NCBI GenBank assembly: GCA_031082125.1
Contig: JAVHLM010000038.1
Location: 1 to 60,007 of the forward strand
Direction of reading: 5' to 3'
Length of the DNA: 60,007 nucleotides
Source: Candidatus Eremiobacterota bacterium
GTDB lineage: Bacteria > Vulcanimicrobiota > CADAWZ01 > Ess09-12
Part shown: positions 34,835 to 42,298 of the stretch, in pieces
Layout of the letters: every line of letters starts with the position of its first letter
Position numbering within the stretch: position 1 is the first letter of the stretch
Notes under the pieces: model-generated
Seen by the model: only the letters and a program-made list of their open reading frames with translations
Told to the model about the DNA's origin: nothing
Databases searched by the model: none
Position numbers and translations under genes: made by a program

Positions 34835-35203
34835 CTAGCAGGCTCCGCAGGAGCCGCACTGGCACTGGCACTGGCACATGCACCAGCAGTGGCAGTAGCA
34901 GTGGCAGGCGCACTGGCATTGGCACTGCACCGAGCCAAGAAGGTCCCCCTCCGGGGCGTAGCCGGTGAAGGCACCCTTCTCCGGGGCGCGCACCTCCTCC
35001 AGGACCGAGAGATCTATGATCTTTTCCCCGCAGAGGCCTCTAGCTCCGGCATTCTCCTCTGCGGATGAATACAGAGCCCCCGGATGGAAAGGGCTGTTGC
35101 AGCGGGGTGCCGCAGCGGTATCCGGGTTGATGCCGCCCCATGGTACGCCGAGGCCCAGTATCATGAGGGTGCCGATTTTCTCCGCGACTTTATTTTTCTT
35201 CAA
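34835..35203 (-). CDS. Second (Cys-X)n-tailed protein, last gene of the pilin operon
   Basis: A TTG start with AAAGGAG 6 nt upstream gives 122 residues. A hydrophobic N-terminal segment (IGTLMILGLGVPWGG) may export it. The middle is mixed (EKIIDLSVLEEVRAPEKG), and the last 30 residues hold 14 Cys in near-perfect alternation (CACHCYCHCWCMCQC), ending CGSCGAC. The CHCWC core is shared with the convergent gene at 34323. It starts 16 nt after the pseudopilin gene, so it is likely translated from the same mRNA. That suggests the pilus-like machinery could export, carry or be stabilised by it. Metal binding is a guess from composition. Confidence 0.7.
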   Translation of the reverse strand: MKKNKVAEKIGTLMILGLGVPWGGINPDTAAAPRCNSPFHPGALYSSAEENAGARGLCGEKIIDLSVLEEVRAPEKGAFTGYAPEGDLLGSVQCQCQCACHCYCHCWCMCQCQCQCGSCGAC

Positions 35204-35219
35204 GATCGGCTCCTTTCTC

Positions 35220-35819
35220 TCACGGCACGGCCTTCAGGAGGGTTGATGAGCCCGTGGGTGCCTTTTTACCCGTGGCCTTGACGGGCAGCAGCTCCTCCGA
35301 TGACCTGTACGAGGCAACATTCTGCAGTAAAATCTGATCTTTTGTGACAGGGTCTGTGCCGTAAAGCGATATAGTGACGATTCTCAGAGGGGAGCTGTTA
35401 TAAAAAGAAACGTGATCAACGTTTTCCCCTATCCATGCTGTGCTGAGAGGCGCAGTCAGGCCGACAGCGGGATCATAATCAGATCTCTGCACGGCACACT
35501 TGCTGGAATCGACTCCGTAATAAACTTTGGTGAACATGCCTTTGCGGTAATCATATTTTTTAAAAAGAATTGAAGAGGCGCCCGCGCACTGCGGGGTAAT
35601 AATCAGATCGCCTTCATAAATGCTTCTTATCTCATCGCACATCACGTCGAGGGTCGTCCTGAGTGAGGCCTCGAGCTTCATCCTGCTGCTCCCCTTCAGG
35701 TAGGTCCGTGAGAGTGTGGAGAAAGTGCCCATGATGATGCCGATGCAGAGGAGAAAGAGGAAAAGGCCGAGCATGACCTCGATCATGGTGAAGGCCCGCA
35801 GGCCGATGCGCTGTATCAT
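35220..35819 (-). CDS. GspJ/PilW-like minor pseudopilin
   Basis: Prepilin N-terminus FTMIEVMLGLFLFLLCIGII with Glu5 after the cleavage point; the residue before it is Ala (LRA) rather than the usual Gly. A hydrophobic helix and a beta-rich globular domain follow (about residues 60-175). The 199-residue length fits GspJ/PilW. The start overlaps the end of the upstream pseudopilin gene by 4 nt (ATGA type). It is the fifth pseudopilus gene, followed by the Cys-rich gene. Such proteins form the tip of type II secretion pseudopili or type IV pili. Confidence 0.78.
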   Translation of the reverse strand: MIQRIGLRAFTMIEVMLGLFLFLLCIGIIMGTFSTLSRTYLKGSSRMKLEASLRTTLDVMCDEIRSIYEGDLIITPQCAGASSILFKKYDYRKGMFTKVYYGVDSSKCAVQRSDYDPAVGLTAPLSTAWIGENVDHVSFYNSSPLRIVTISLYGTDPVTKDQILLQNVASYRSSEELLPVKATGKKAPTGSSTLLKAVP

Positions 35820-36298
35820 CTTGATGGGATGGCCTCCCTTTCGAAGATAATGGAGCCTCCCCGGGGGGACCTTTCCCTGCCGCAGTATTCGGGGTAAAAT
35901 GACTGGGAAGGCGCGATGATGGTATTGAGGGTGATTGATCTTGTAAGGGAGCCTGCCGAGCCGTCCGGGTTGAGAGGCCCCTCGACGGTGATGGTGACGT
36001 CGTACATCTCATAATCGACATGCGAGCCGGTTACTGTCACAAGCTGTACGGCACACATATAACGATAACTGTCAGTGATGAGCTGCCACGGCGTGGATAC
36101 CGCGTTTCTCTCGCTCACTATCCTCTCCATTTCTTTCTGGGCGATTCTGATGAGCTCCGAGGAAACCTGTGTCGCCTTATAGTACCTGAAGCCCGCGATG
36201 AAAATCTCGTAGGTCGTGAAGAAGAGCATCACCAGGATGGCGATGGAGATCACTATCTCCAGCAGTGAAAGACCTTGAAGAGCTCTTTTCATGGGCAT
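35816..36298 (-). CDS. GspI/PilV-like minor pseudopilin
   Basis: MPMKRALQG is a short basic leader before the cleavage site, and LSLLEIVISIAILVM is the hydrophobic pilin helix with Glu5. The 160-residue product has a small beta domain with a conserved pilin-like CAVQ pattern. It begins directly after the GspK/PilX-like gene and overlaps the next by 4 nt. It probably sits at the pseudopilus tip with its neighbours. Family assignment within the minor pilins is by size and order only. Confidence 0.78.
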   Translation of the reverse strand: MPMKRALQGLSLLEIVISIAILVMLFFTTYEIFIAGFRYYKATQVSSELIRIAQKEMERIVSERNAVSTPWQLITDSYRYMCAVQLVTVTGSHVDYEMYDVTITVEGPLNPDGSAGSLTRSITLNTIIAPSQSFYPEYCGRERSPRGGSIIFEREAIPSR

Positions 36299-36934
36299 TT
36301 ACCTGTTCATCTCGCTCCAGTAGTAAATTATGCCATATCCCCGGTAATCAGTCGCCTTTTCTGCGCGCTCGATAAAAAATTTCGCCCTCAAGGTCTTTCT
36401 CGCCAGCACCTCGTTATCCCTTGTCCTGGTGATAGTGCCCGTGGATACGGCGTCCACCTTGTAGCGGTATCTCCCCCTGTTTTTCGCGGCGCTTGGCGAG
36501 GCGGGGGCATAAGGATCGCCCTGCAATATGGGTACCCACCCGTAGGCTTTGGTACCTGTGGCTTCAGTGTTAATTTCGACAGGTTTTGCGAAACATGAGA
36601 CATAGGATCCTGCCATCCCGTCGGAAGTCTGGAGGGGAGTGCCATTGTAAACGGGTGATGGAGTGGGGGATGGAGGGGCAGTCGGGTTCAGAAGATCGGC
36701 GAACTGGGCAGGCTCCATGTTCACCACCTCCACGAAGGCTCTCTTCACACCGGCGTCGGCAACGTAGAGAGCCATGGAGGAGTTGTTCTTTGCCTCTATG
36801 GAACGCGATTGAACGGTGATAAAGGTGCTGTAAGTCACGGCAAGCATGAATATTATCGCGCCGACTATGAGAGTGAGCATGAGGGTAGAGCCCCTCGTGA
36901 CCACGGCCTTGACCGCTCCTTCACTGTCATTCAT
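36299..36934 (-). CDS. PilX/GspK-like minor pilin-type protein
   Basis: RGSTLMLTLIVGAIIFMLAVTYSTF forms the N-terminal hydrophobic helix after a short leader. The classical Glu5 is missing (Ser-Thr-Leu-Met-Leu), which is common in PilX/GspK proteins. The ALYVADAGVKRAFVEV segment resembles the GspK/PilX motif in which an Ala/Asp-rich helix follows the membrane part. The product has 211 residues; residues ~85-95 are a Pro/Thr/Ser linker. It overlaps the GspH-like gene by 4 nt. Confidence 0.72.
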   Translation of the reverse strand: MNDSEGAVKAVVTRGSTLMLTLIVGAIIFMLAVTYSTFITVQSRSIEAKNNSSMALYVADAGVKRAFVEVVNMEPAQFADLLNPTAPPSPTPSPVYNGTPLQTSDGMAGSYVSCFAKPVEINTEATGTKAYGWVPILQGDPYAPASPSAAKNRGRYRYKVDAVSTGTITRTRDNEVLARKTLRAKFFIERAEKATDYRGYGIIYYWSEMNR

Positions 36935-37476
36935 GGTATTTCAGTCTCCTTCAGCGTGATCCTTCCGTCATCGCCTATATTCACCGTCACGCGGAGCTTG
37001 CCTCCTTCAATGAATATCTCTTGAGGGCCGCTCCTCTTCGCGACGGACCATTCGTTCACGTTTGGAATGTAAGTTCCCCCGCTCTCTGATCCCGACGACC
37101 AGGGGTTGAACTCAACAGGGATTTCAGCCACAGGTTCGATAGCGAGGTGAATACATACGTTCTTGTTGAAAAGGGATTTGAAGTTCACCTTCTTTCCGTA
37201 GTGGACGGATCCGCATGAATCCTTGTAGAAAAGGTGATATTCATTCGGGTAGAGAAACGGTGCCACCATGATGCCATGGGTCTGCTCGAGCGTGGAGGCC
37301 TTCTGCTCCTGGAGCTTCAAGTCTGCCTGCATGAGCTGTGCCGAGGAGCGGACCGCCATGCTTGTCTCGTAAAGGTTGAAGCGCGCAAAGGTTATCGCTC
37401 CAATGATGGCCATGATGGAGAGCACCACTATTATCTCTATGAGCGTAAGTCCCCTGGCCAGGGCTTTTCTTCTCAC
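36931..37476 (-). CDS. GspH/FimT-like pseudopilin
   Basis: A GTG start at 37476 with AAAGGAG upstream gives VRRKALARG as leader, then LTLIEIIVVLSIMAIIGAITF, a canonical prepilin helix with Glu5. This start removes the long unlikely extension to 37605 and fits just after the GspF-like gene (11-nt gap). The 181-residue product has a beta-rich C-terminal domain. It belongs to the type II secretion/type IV pilus operon. It carries the most standard prepilin peptidase site of the four. Confidence 0.8.
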   Translation of the reverse strand: MRRKALARGLTLIEIIVVLSIMAIIGAITFARFNLYETSMAVRSSAQLMQADLKLQEQKASTLEQTHGIMVAPFLYPNEYHLFYKDSCGSVHYGKKVNFKSLFNKNVCIHLAIEPVAEIPVEFNPWSSGSESGGTYIPNVNEWSVAKRSGPQEIFIEGGKLRVTVNIGDDGRITLKETEIP

Positions 37477-37487
37477 CTCTGTCTCCT

Positions 37488-38726
37488 TTAACCGCCGATA
37501 TTTGAAATGAGCGAGTAAATCGGGAGAAAGAGCGCAAGTATCACGAAACCCACCACGACAGCCACGATTGCCATGAAAACGGGCTCCAGCAGGTTCATGA
37601 AGCACTCGATGCGGTAGGCGATCTGCTCGTCATAGATCTGTGCGATCTTTTCCATTGAAAAAACGATGTCCTCTGTCTCCTCGCCAAGGATGATAAAGCT
37701 TTTCATCAGGCTGGGTATGTATTTCTTGGTCCTGAAAGATTCGGCGATTGAATCCCCGTGAATTATCTCGGCCTTGCACTGCTCAAGAATGTCTTTCAGC
37801 GGCTCATTCTGCACAATATCCTTTGAGGCATCAAGAATCTTGCTGATATTGATGCCGTTGCGGTACATAAGGGCAAAGGTCCGCGTGAACCTTGTCATAC
37901 GCACCATGATAAGGAAATCTCCAATGTAGGGAATATTGATTTTGACGTTATCGACAAAGAACCGCCCTACCATCGTCCTGCTAAAATTATAGTATAAATA
38001 GCCTGCAATGACAAGGATGATCACGATCGTCGAGAGGGCGCCGGGGCTCTGGAAAAGATAGACGATCCCCATGAGCATCTTGGTCGGCAGCGGAAGGGGG
38101 ACCTGGATGCCTGACAGGAACTTGGTGAAAGAGGGGATGTAATAGATCATGAGCCCCGTGATGATGAATATCGTGGAGACCATTACGAAAATAGGGTAGG
38201 TGAGGGCCGATATCACTTTCTTCCTGGTGTCGAGCTCACGCTCCAGGTAGTTGGCCAGCTCGTCGAGCATGTGGGAAAGCTTGCCCGTCTGCTCGGCTAC
38301 CTCTACGAGAGCCCTGTAGATGGGAGGGAAGACGCGGGGGTGCTTGGTGACGGAATGGGTGATGGAGGAGCCTTTCCTTATGTCCTCGCGGATCGTTTCC
38401 ACGACTTTTCTCATCTTATGGTCCTCCTGATAGCCGGCGAGGGTCTGGAAGGCCTTGTCTATGGGGATGCCCACCCGCATCATGAGGGAAAGCTCCCTGG
38501 TGAAAAGAAGGACGGTCTCATCACTGATGCGCCTTACGGTGCTGTCAAGCAGCTCATTGTAAATCTCCCTGAGGGTGACATGCTTCCCCTGGCAGAGAAT
38601 CTCGCGGACCTGATACTGCTTTCTGTTGAGCATATCAAGCGCTTCCTGCTCGGAAGAGGCAATGATGCTCCCGTATCTCTGCCTGTTAAAAGTGTCTATG
38701 GCCGCATAACGGTAGAGAAATAGCAA
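37488..38726 (-). CDS. GspF/PilC-family inner-membrane platform protein
   Basis: Polytopic platform protein of type II secretion or type IV pilus machines, which couples the assembly ATPase to pilin insertion. It has two copies of the T2SSF domain: residues ~70-190 (LLFTRELSLMMRVGIPIDKAFQTL) and ~275-400 (FTRTFALMYRNGINISKILDA), each followed by membrane helices (VSTIFIITGLMIYYIP; VAVVVGFVILALFLPIYSLI). The 412-residue length is typical. The start is TTG with GAGGGAG upstream. It leads the pseudopilin operon; no ATPase (GspE/PilB) or secretin is in this window. Confidence 0.92.
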   Translation of the reverse strand: MLFLYRYAAIDTFNRQRYGSIIASSEQEALDMLNRKQYQVREILCQGKHVTLREIYNELLDSTVRRISDETVLLFTRELSLMMRVGIPIDKAFQTLAGYQEDHKMRKVVETIREDIRKGSSITHSVTKHPRVFPPIYRALVEVAEQTGKLSHMLDELANYLERELDTRKKVISALTYPIFVMVSTIFIITGLMIYYIPSFTKFLSGIQVPLPLPTKMLMGIVYLFQSPGALSTIVIILVIAGYLYYNFSRTMVGRFFVDNVKINIPYIGDFLIMVRMTRFTRTFALMYRNGINISKILDASKDIVQNEPLKDILEQCKAEIIHGDSIAESFRTKKYIPSLMKSFIILGEETEDIVFSMEKIAQIYDEQIAYRIECFMNLLEPVFMAIVAVVVGFVILALFLPIYSLISNIGG

Positions 38727-38789
38727 GTGGTGCTCCCTCGTAAAGGTCTCAGGGCTCCGGCACCTGACGGGTGCAGGAACTCACCACAC

Positions 38790-38819
38790 ATTGTAGCATA
38801 AACAGGAGCCATTCTACAA
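38790..38819 (-). promoter_or_regulatory. Promoter of the pseudopilin operon
   Basis: On the minus strand: TTGTAG (38819-38814), 18 nt, TACAAT (38795-38790), about 65 nt before the TTG start of the GspF-like gene. Confidence 0.6.
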
Positions 38820-38827
38820 GAGCGTGC

Positions 38828-39781
38828 TCAGATCCTGAAATATGATGACTCGAGGTAGCGGGCGAACAGCTCGACTTCGTCGCCTGCGGCCCAGTAAGGG
38901 CGCTTGAAGTAGAACTTCGGGAGGGCAGGCCGCCCGGCAGCGAGCTTGATGCCGAAGTAGCTTAAAGTCCTGGTGCCAAGAGCACCAGCGATGTTCACCA
39001 TCCTGATTATCTCATTGCGCTCGATCTCAAGCTCCTTGAGCACTTGGTAGGCACGGGGCACGGGCACGTTTTCGTAGTCTATCTTTATGGCTTTCACCAG
39101 CATATCGCGGAAAAGGACGCTGATGAAGAGATCGCCTGAGGCTGAAGAGATGAGCTCATTGTGCCGGCGGCCTATGAGAGACTTCTGCCATCCGTCGCAG
39201 GAGAGGATCTCCATTGCCGTGAGAAGGCCCGGAAGAAGGATTTCCCTTGCCGAGCCCGCGGGGATGGGGAAAAAAATGGCGCAGGCTGGAGCCCCGCCGT
39301 GCATCAGGTCTATCCCCATATAGACCCCCTTACGGCCCAGGAGCTTTCCCAGGGCGGCGATCTCCCCTGACGGAAAGGCGGGAAGCCCAAGCAGGTGTGC
39401 ACAGGAAGAGGCGAGCTTCAGGGAAAGCTGAGTCTGGTAATAGATGCTGATCTCGCCCTCCTTCTCCCTGTGAAAATCAGTCTTGAGGAGGGTGCCCGTG
39501 CCGGGAAAGAAGCGGTCAACTTTTCTCAGGGCCGAGATGTGGGACTGATCCACCTCAAGCTCGCCCGCAAGCTTTGTGATGGCGTCATGGAATGAAGGGC
39601 CCCGCCCTTCTATGGTGATTTCCAGCGTGTCGTCACCGGGGGCGAAGCTGAACTCCGCCGATTGAGAGAGCTCCTTTGCGAAGGCCTGTGAGAAGAACCC
39701 GAAGTGGCGCATCTGCGCCAGGGGGAAGAATGGGGAGAGGGACTCGGTGTCGGCGGCAAAGCAGGGAATCCGTGATGGCAT
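38828..39781 (-). CDS. Protein of unknown function with four similar beta units
   Basis: I cannot name a family. The 317-residue product has four segments with the same look, a strand with Lys/Gly-x-Asp/Lys then a second aromatic strand: LLKTDFHREKEGEISIYY, YMGIDLMHGGAPACAIFF, AIKIDYENVPVPRAYQV and YFGIKLAAGRPALPKFYF. Helices lie between them. This alternation recalls the ABBA prenyltransferase barrel, in which basic and tyrosine residues bind a diphosphate, but the similarity is by eye only. There is no signal peptide and no membrane helix. The ribosome site AAGGAGCAC is good. It lies between the second clostripain-like gene and the pilin operon. Confidence 0.65.
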   Translation of the reverse strand: MPSRIPCFAADTESLSPFFPLAQMRHFGFFSQAFAKELSQSAEFSFAPGDDTLEITIEGRGPSFHDAITKLAGELEVDQSHISALRKVDRFFPGTGTLLKTDFHREKEGEISIYYQTQLSLKLASSCAHLLGLPAFPSGEIAALGKLLGRKGVYMGIDLMHGGAPACAIFFPIPAGSAREILLPGLLTAMEILSCDGWQKSLIGRRHNELISSASGDLFISVLFRDMLVKAIKIDYENVPVPRAYQVLKELEIERNEIIRMVNIAGALGTRTLSYFGIKLAAGRPALPKFYFKRPYWAAGDEVELFARYLESSYFRI

Positions 39782-39833
39782 TACGTGCTCCTTCCTGAAA
39801 TGGCGGGCTTTGAGTGCCGGAAATAAAAAAAGA

Positions 39834-39860
39834 AGTGGGCACTGCCCACTCCTTTTTTCT
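39834..39860. terminator. Bidirectional terminator
   Basis: AGTGGGC and GCCCACT form the stem around a 3-nt loop, with A and T runs on the two sides. On the minus strand it follows the clostripain-like gene by 6-30 nt. Confidence 0.88.
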
Positions 39861-39865
39861 CTAGG

Positions 39866-41224
39866 TTATTCCTTGGATTTCCTCACGGTGCCGTCGGTCC
39901 AGAACCTGGGCGTAGCTCTTCCCTCGCTGGGAGCTCCGCCTACACCGAGCTCCTGGAGCATCTCGTCCCACTCGCTGTCCTTGGCGAACTTGAGATCACC
40001 GTAATTGTACTCAAGCGAAGGCTTGTCGATAGGGGCATAGACGCTGATGCCCTGCGACTTGGGATGGGACTGGGGGTTCACCTCGTTGGCGATGACAACG
40101 TCCTTCACTGCCTTTGCCATTTTTTCCGCGGCGCCCTTGAGGGCGGGATCCTTGGCATTGGCAATGAGGTTGTCTGCCAGATGGCCCACATCGCGGATGT
40201 CCTTGTACGGAGTCCATCCGCCGCCGTAGTTCTCGGCTCCCTGGATGGCGGCCTTTACCGACTCTTTGTCGCCGGATTTTCTTACGGTCTTGGCAAACTC
40301 GTTGAGACTGTCCTTGAAGGCATCCATCTTGTTGAGGTTTACTGCCGAGAAGGTGGGAATGTCTTCATTATGCTGCTTGTTCACATTCACCACGATCTTG
40401 GCGAACTCCTCGGGTCCCACGTTGATTTTGTGGATCATTGCTTCCTGGGCCGTCTTGATGGCCTGGCTTATGTTTTCGCCGCCGAGCATCGAGTTGTAGG
40501 TCCAGCCTGGTCCGCCTTCGCTCTCTTCGGCAGCAAGCATGATATTCGCCTTGTCCTTGAGCTCGTAGGCCACTTCGGCTTCAGCCATCAGGCAGGCATC
40601 AAAGCCGATGATGTCGATCTTCTTGCCGGTGACTTCCTGGGCCTTGTCGAGAGCGTCGCGGATCTGCGGCACCGACATGAAATTGCCGTCAGTCTCGTCA
40701 GACATGGCGCCGGTGAAGCCGCCGCCATGATCGTTGAGAACCAGGCACACATGGTCCGCAGGGAATTTCCCGACGGCGTCCACTACATACTTGGTGAGTG
40801 TCTTGGGATCTGACATATCCACGTGATCGCCATATTCCGCGATGAGCTCGGAGTTTATCTTGTTGGGTGTGTCATCCTTGTTGACATAGTAAGACCTTGC
40901 GCCCTGCCATGTGTTATCCATCGGGTTGGGCTTCGGACCCACATCGACATAGGCCACCACGTGGGTGTTGTTGTCGGAGCCCACCAGTTCCTGGTTGTCT
41001 ATGTTTTTCAGCTGGTACTCCGTGAGGTTGCAGTCTGCAGCGATATAGTTCAGGAAAAGCCACTTCTTGTGAGGCTTCATTGCCTGCGGCATCTCAGGCT
41101 TGTCACCGCCAAGCTGCACCTGATCGTTCTGCTCGGCAGGCTTCTCCTGCGGAGTCTCCGGCCCCTTGACGTCACCTTTCATTGCGGGAGCGATGTAGTT
41201 CGATACCCCTTTGATGTTGTCCAT
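39866..41224 (-). CDS. Second clostripain-like (C11) cysteine protease with disordered leader
   Basis: Paralogue of the protein at 27440. The catalytic pair is H166 (LNDHGGGF) and C211 (GFDACLMAEAEVAYEL), and the domain opens with KKWLFLNYIAADCNLT. The leader is longer (about 50 residues, Pro/Glu/Gln/Lys rich, start MDNIKGVSNYIAPAM) and has no signal peptide. The substrate pocket near EESEGGPGW matches the first copy (EETEGVDGW). The product is 452 residues. It has its own sigma70 promoter and terminator. A TTNACA direct repeat lies about 190 nt upstream. Confidence 0.9.
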   Translation of the reverse strand: MDNIKGVSNYIAPAMKGDVKGPETPQEKPAEQNDQVQLGGDKPEMPQAMKPHKKWLFLNYIAADCNLTEYQLKNIDNQELVGSDNNTHVVAYVDVGPKPNPMDNTWQGARSYYVNKDDTPNKINSELIAEYGDHVDMSDPKTLTKYVVDAVGKFPADHVCLVLNDHGGGFTGAMSDETDGNFMSVPQIRDALDKAQEVTGKKIDIIGFDACLMAEAEVAYELKDKANIMLAAEESEGGPGWTYNSMLGGENISQAIKTAQEAMIHKINVGPEEFAKIVVNVNKQHNEDIPTFSAVNLNKMDAFKDSLNEFAKTVRKSGDKESVKAAIQGAENYGGGWTPYKDIRDVGHLADNLIANAKDPALKGAAEKMAKAVKDVVIANEVNPQSHPKSQGISVYAPIDKPSLEYNYGDLKFAKDSEWDEMLQELGVGGAPSEGRATPRFWTDGTVRKSKE

Positions 41225-41285
41225 GCAAGACCTCCTTATTATTATAAAACGTGAAATTGAATCCCCATGGAAAAAGTCTATTGTT

Positions 41286-41315
41286 ATTATAAGGCTTTTG
41301 TTTTCCCTCTGTCAA
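41286..41315 (-). promoter_or_regulatory. Sigma70 promoter of the second C11 protease
   Basis: On the minus strand: perfect TTGACA (41315-41310), 18 nt, perfect TATAAT (41291-41286), about 60 nt before the start codon. Confidence 0.75.
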
Positions 41316-41414
41316 TTTGACGGGCAGGGGCAGAATCATGGATTTCTCCTTCCCGATCGGTGGATAAGCCTGTATTCATGCGATTCTCTCCGAAGACGGC
41401 AGGGCCTTCCCCCA

Positions 41415-41433
41415 TGTTAACATTTTGTGAACA
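41415..41433. promoter_or_regulatory. TTNACA direct-repeat box between divergent genes
   Basis: On the plus strand TTAACA-N5-TGAACA; on the minus strand TTCACA-N5-TTAACA. The 11-bp period is the same as in other boxes here. It lies 100 nt upstream of the C11 promoter and 190 nt before the DnaJ-like gene; neither direction has a -35/-10 at the standard spacing. The rest of the 41225-41620 gap holds no ORF. Confidence 0.5.
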
Positions 41434-41620
41434 TCTGGACAGGATTAAAAATAGTGAGGAAAGAAGGATTTTATTTTCAGCAGGTGAATTGAAAAAGAGG
41501 GGCGGAAAGAGAGTAAAAGAAAAGGGGGGGCGCCGCTCCTTCTTTTGTGACTGACCGCCGGTTTCCTCTGCAGTCCTGGAGCGGTGTATTTTATTTCAAA
41601 AGGAGAAGGGAGATCATACC

Positions 41621-42217
41621 GTGCAGAAAGATTTTTACAGGGTTCTGGGAGTCTCGCCTCTCAGCTCTCTGGAAGATATCCACAAGAGCTACAGGGCCCT
41701 TTCAAAGAAGTACCATCCCGATGTCTGCAAGGAAAAGCTCCTTGCGGAGGAAAAGACCAAGGAGATCGTCGAGGCCTATAACAAGCTCAAGGACATGGGG
41801 GAGAGGAAGACTTACGACAGCCAGAAGATGTTCCGGTTCAGGGAATTCAACAAGAAAAAGAGCAAGTATGTCGAGAGAAAGCCCGGCCTCTTCGATATAT
41901 TCACGCCCAAGGCCAAGAGGCCCAGGGTAGTGAAGAGCGTGGGCGGCAAAAGCCCCGTGGAGTCCTCTTTTACCATGGGAATCACCTTTGTCGCTTCCCG
42001 GAAAAAGGACAGCATCGAGGCCGCCCAGGAAGAGTTCAAAAACGTGACGGAGCTTGATCCCACCAACCCTGACGGGCACTACAACCTGGGCCTCACCTAT
42101 TACCTTCTGGGTGATTTTGACAAGGCCATCAACACTTTCAGAAAGGCTCTGTCCCTTGATCCCAAGGACAATGACGCGAGGACCATGTCTAATATACTGA
42201 TTGACCCGGAAATATAG
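41621..42217 (+). CDS. DnaJ-domain protein with TPR repeats
   Basis: Residues 1-70 form a J domain with the HPD motif (H32-P33-D34) that stimulates DnaK ATPase. A basic linker follows (FNKKKSKYVERK), and the C-terminus holds at least one TPR (GHYNLGLTYYLLGDFDKAINTFRKALSLDP). It has no Gly/Phe or zinc-finger regions, so it is a type C J-protein that probably brings a particular client to DnaK. The start is GTG with GAAGGGAG upstream. It is monocistronic with a strong terminator. Confidence 0.88.
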   Translation: MQKDFYRVLGVSPLSSLEDIHKSYRALSKKYHPDVCKEKLLAEEKTKEIVEAYNKLKDMGERKTYDSQKMFRFREFNKKKSKYVERKPGLFDIFTPKAKRPRVVKSVGGKSPVESSFTMGITFVASRKKDSIEAAQEEFKNVTELDPTNPDGHYNLGLTYYLLGDFDKAINTFRKALSLDPKDNDARTMSNILIDPEI

Positions 42218-42237
42218 TTTGAGAGGCTCATAAAAAA

Positions 42238-42270
42238 GAAGGCGCAGGTGATCACTGCGCCTTCTTTTTT
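42238..42270. terminator. Strong terminator between convergent genes
   Basis: GAAGGCGCAG and CTGCGCCTTC form a 10-bp stem around GTGATCA, with A-rich and T-rich flanks. It ends both the DnaJ-like gene and the convergent glutamine synthetase-like gene. Confidence 0.9.
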
Positions 42271-42298
42271 ATTGCCAGGCCGCTGTCTGAGGGCCCTT

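Noticed and set aside
34679-35068. Plus-strand ORF with Ala/Leu/His repeats across the two Cys-rich genes
   Set aside because: It is an out-of-frame and antisense reading of the Cys-X repeats; both real frames have their own starts and ribosome sites.
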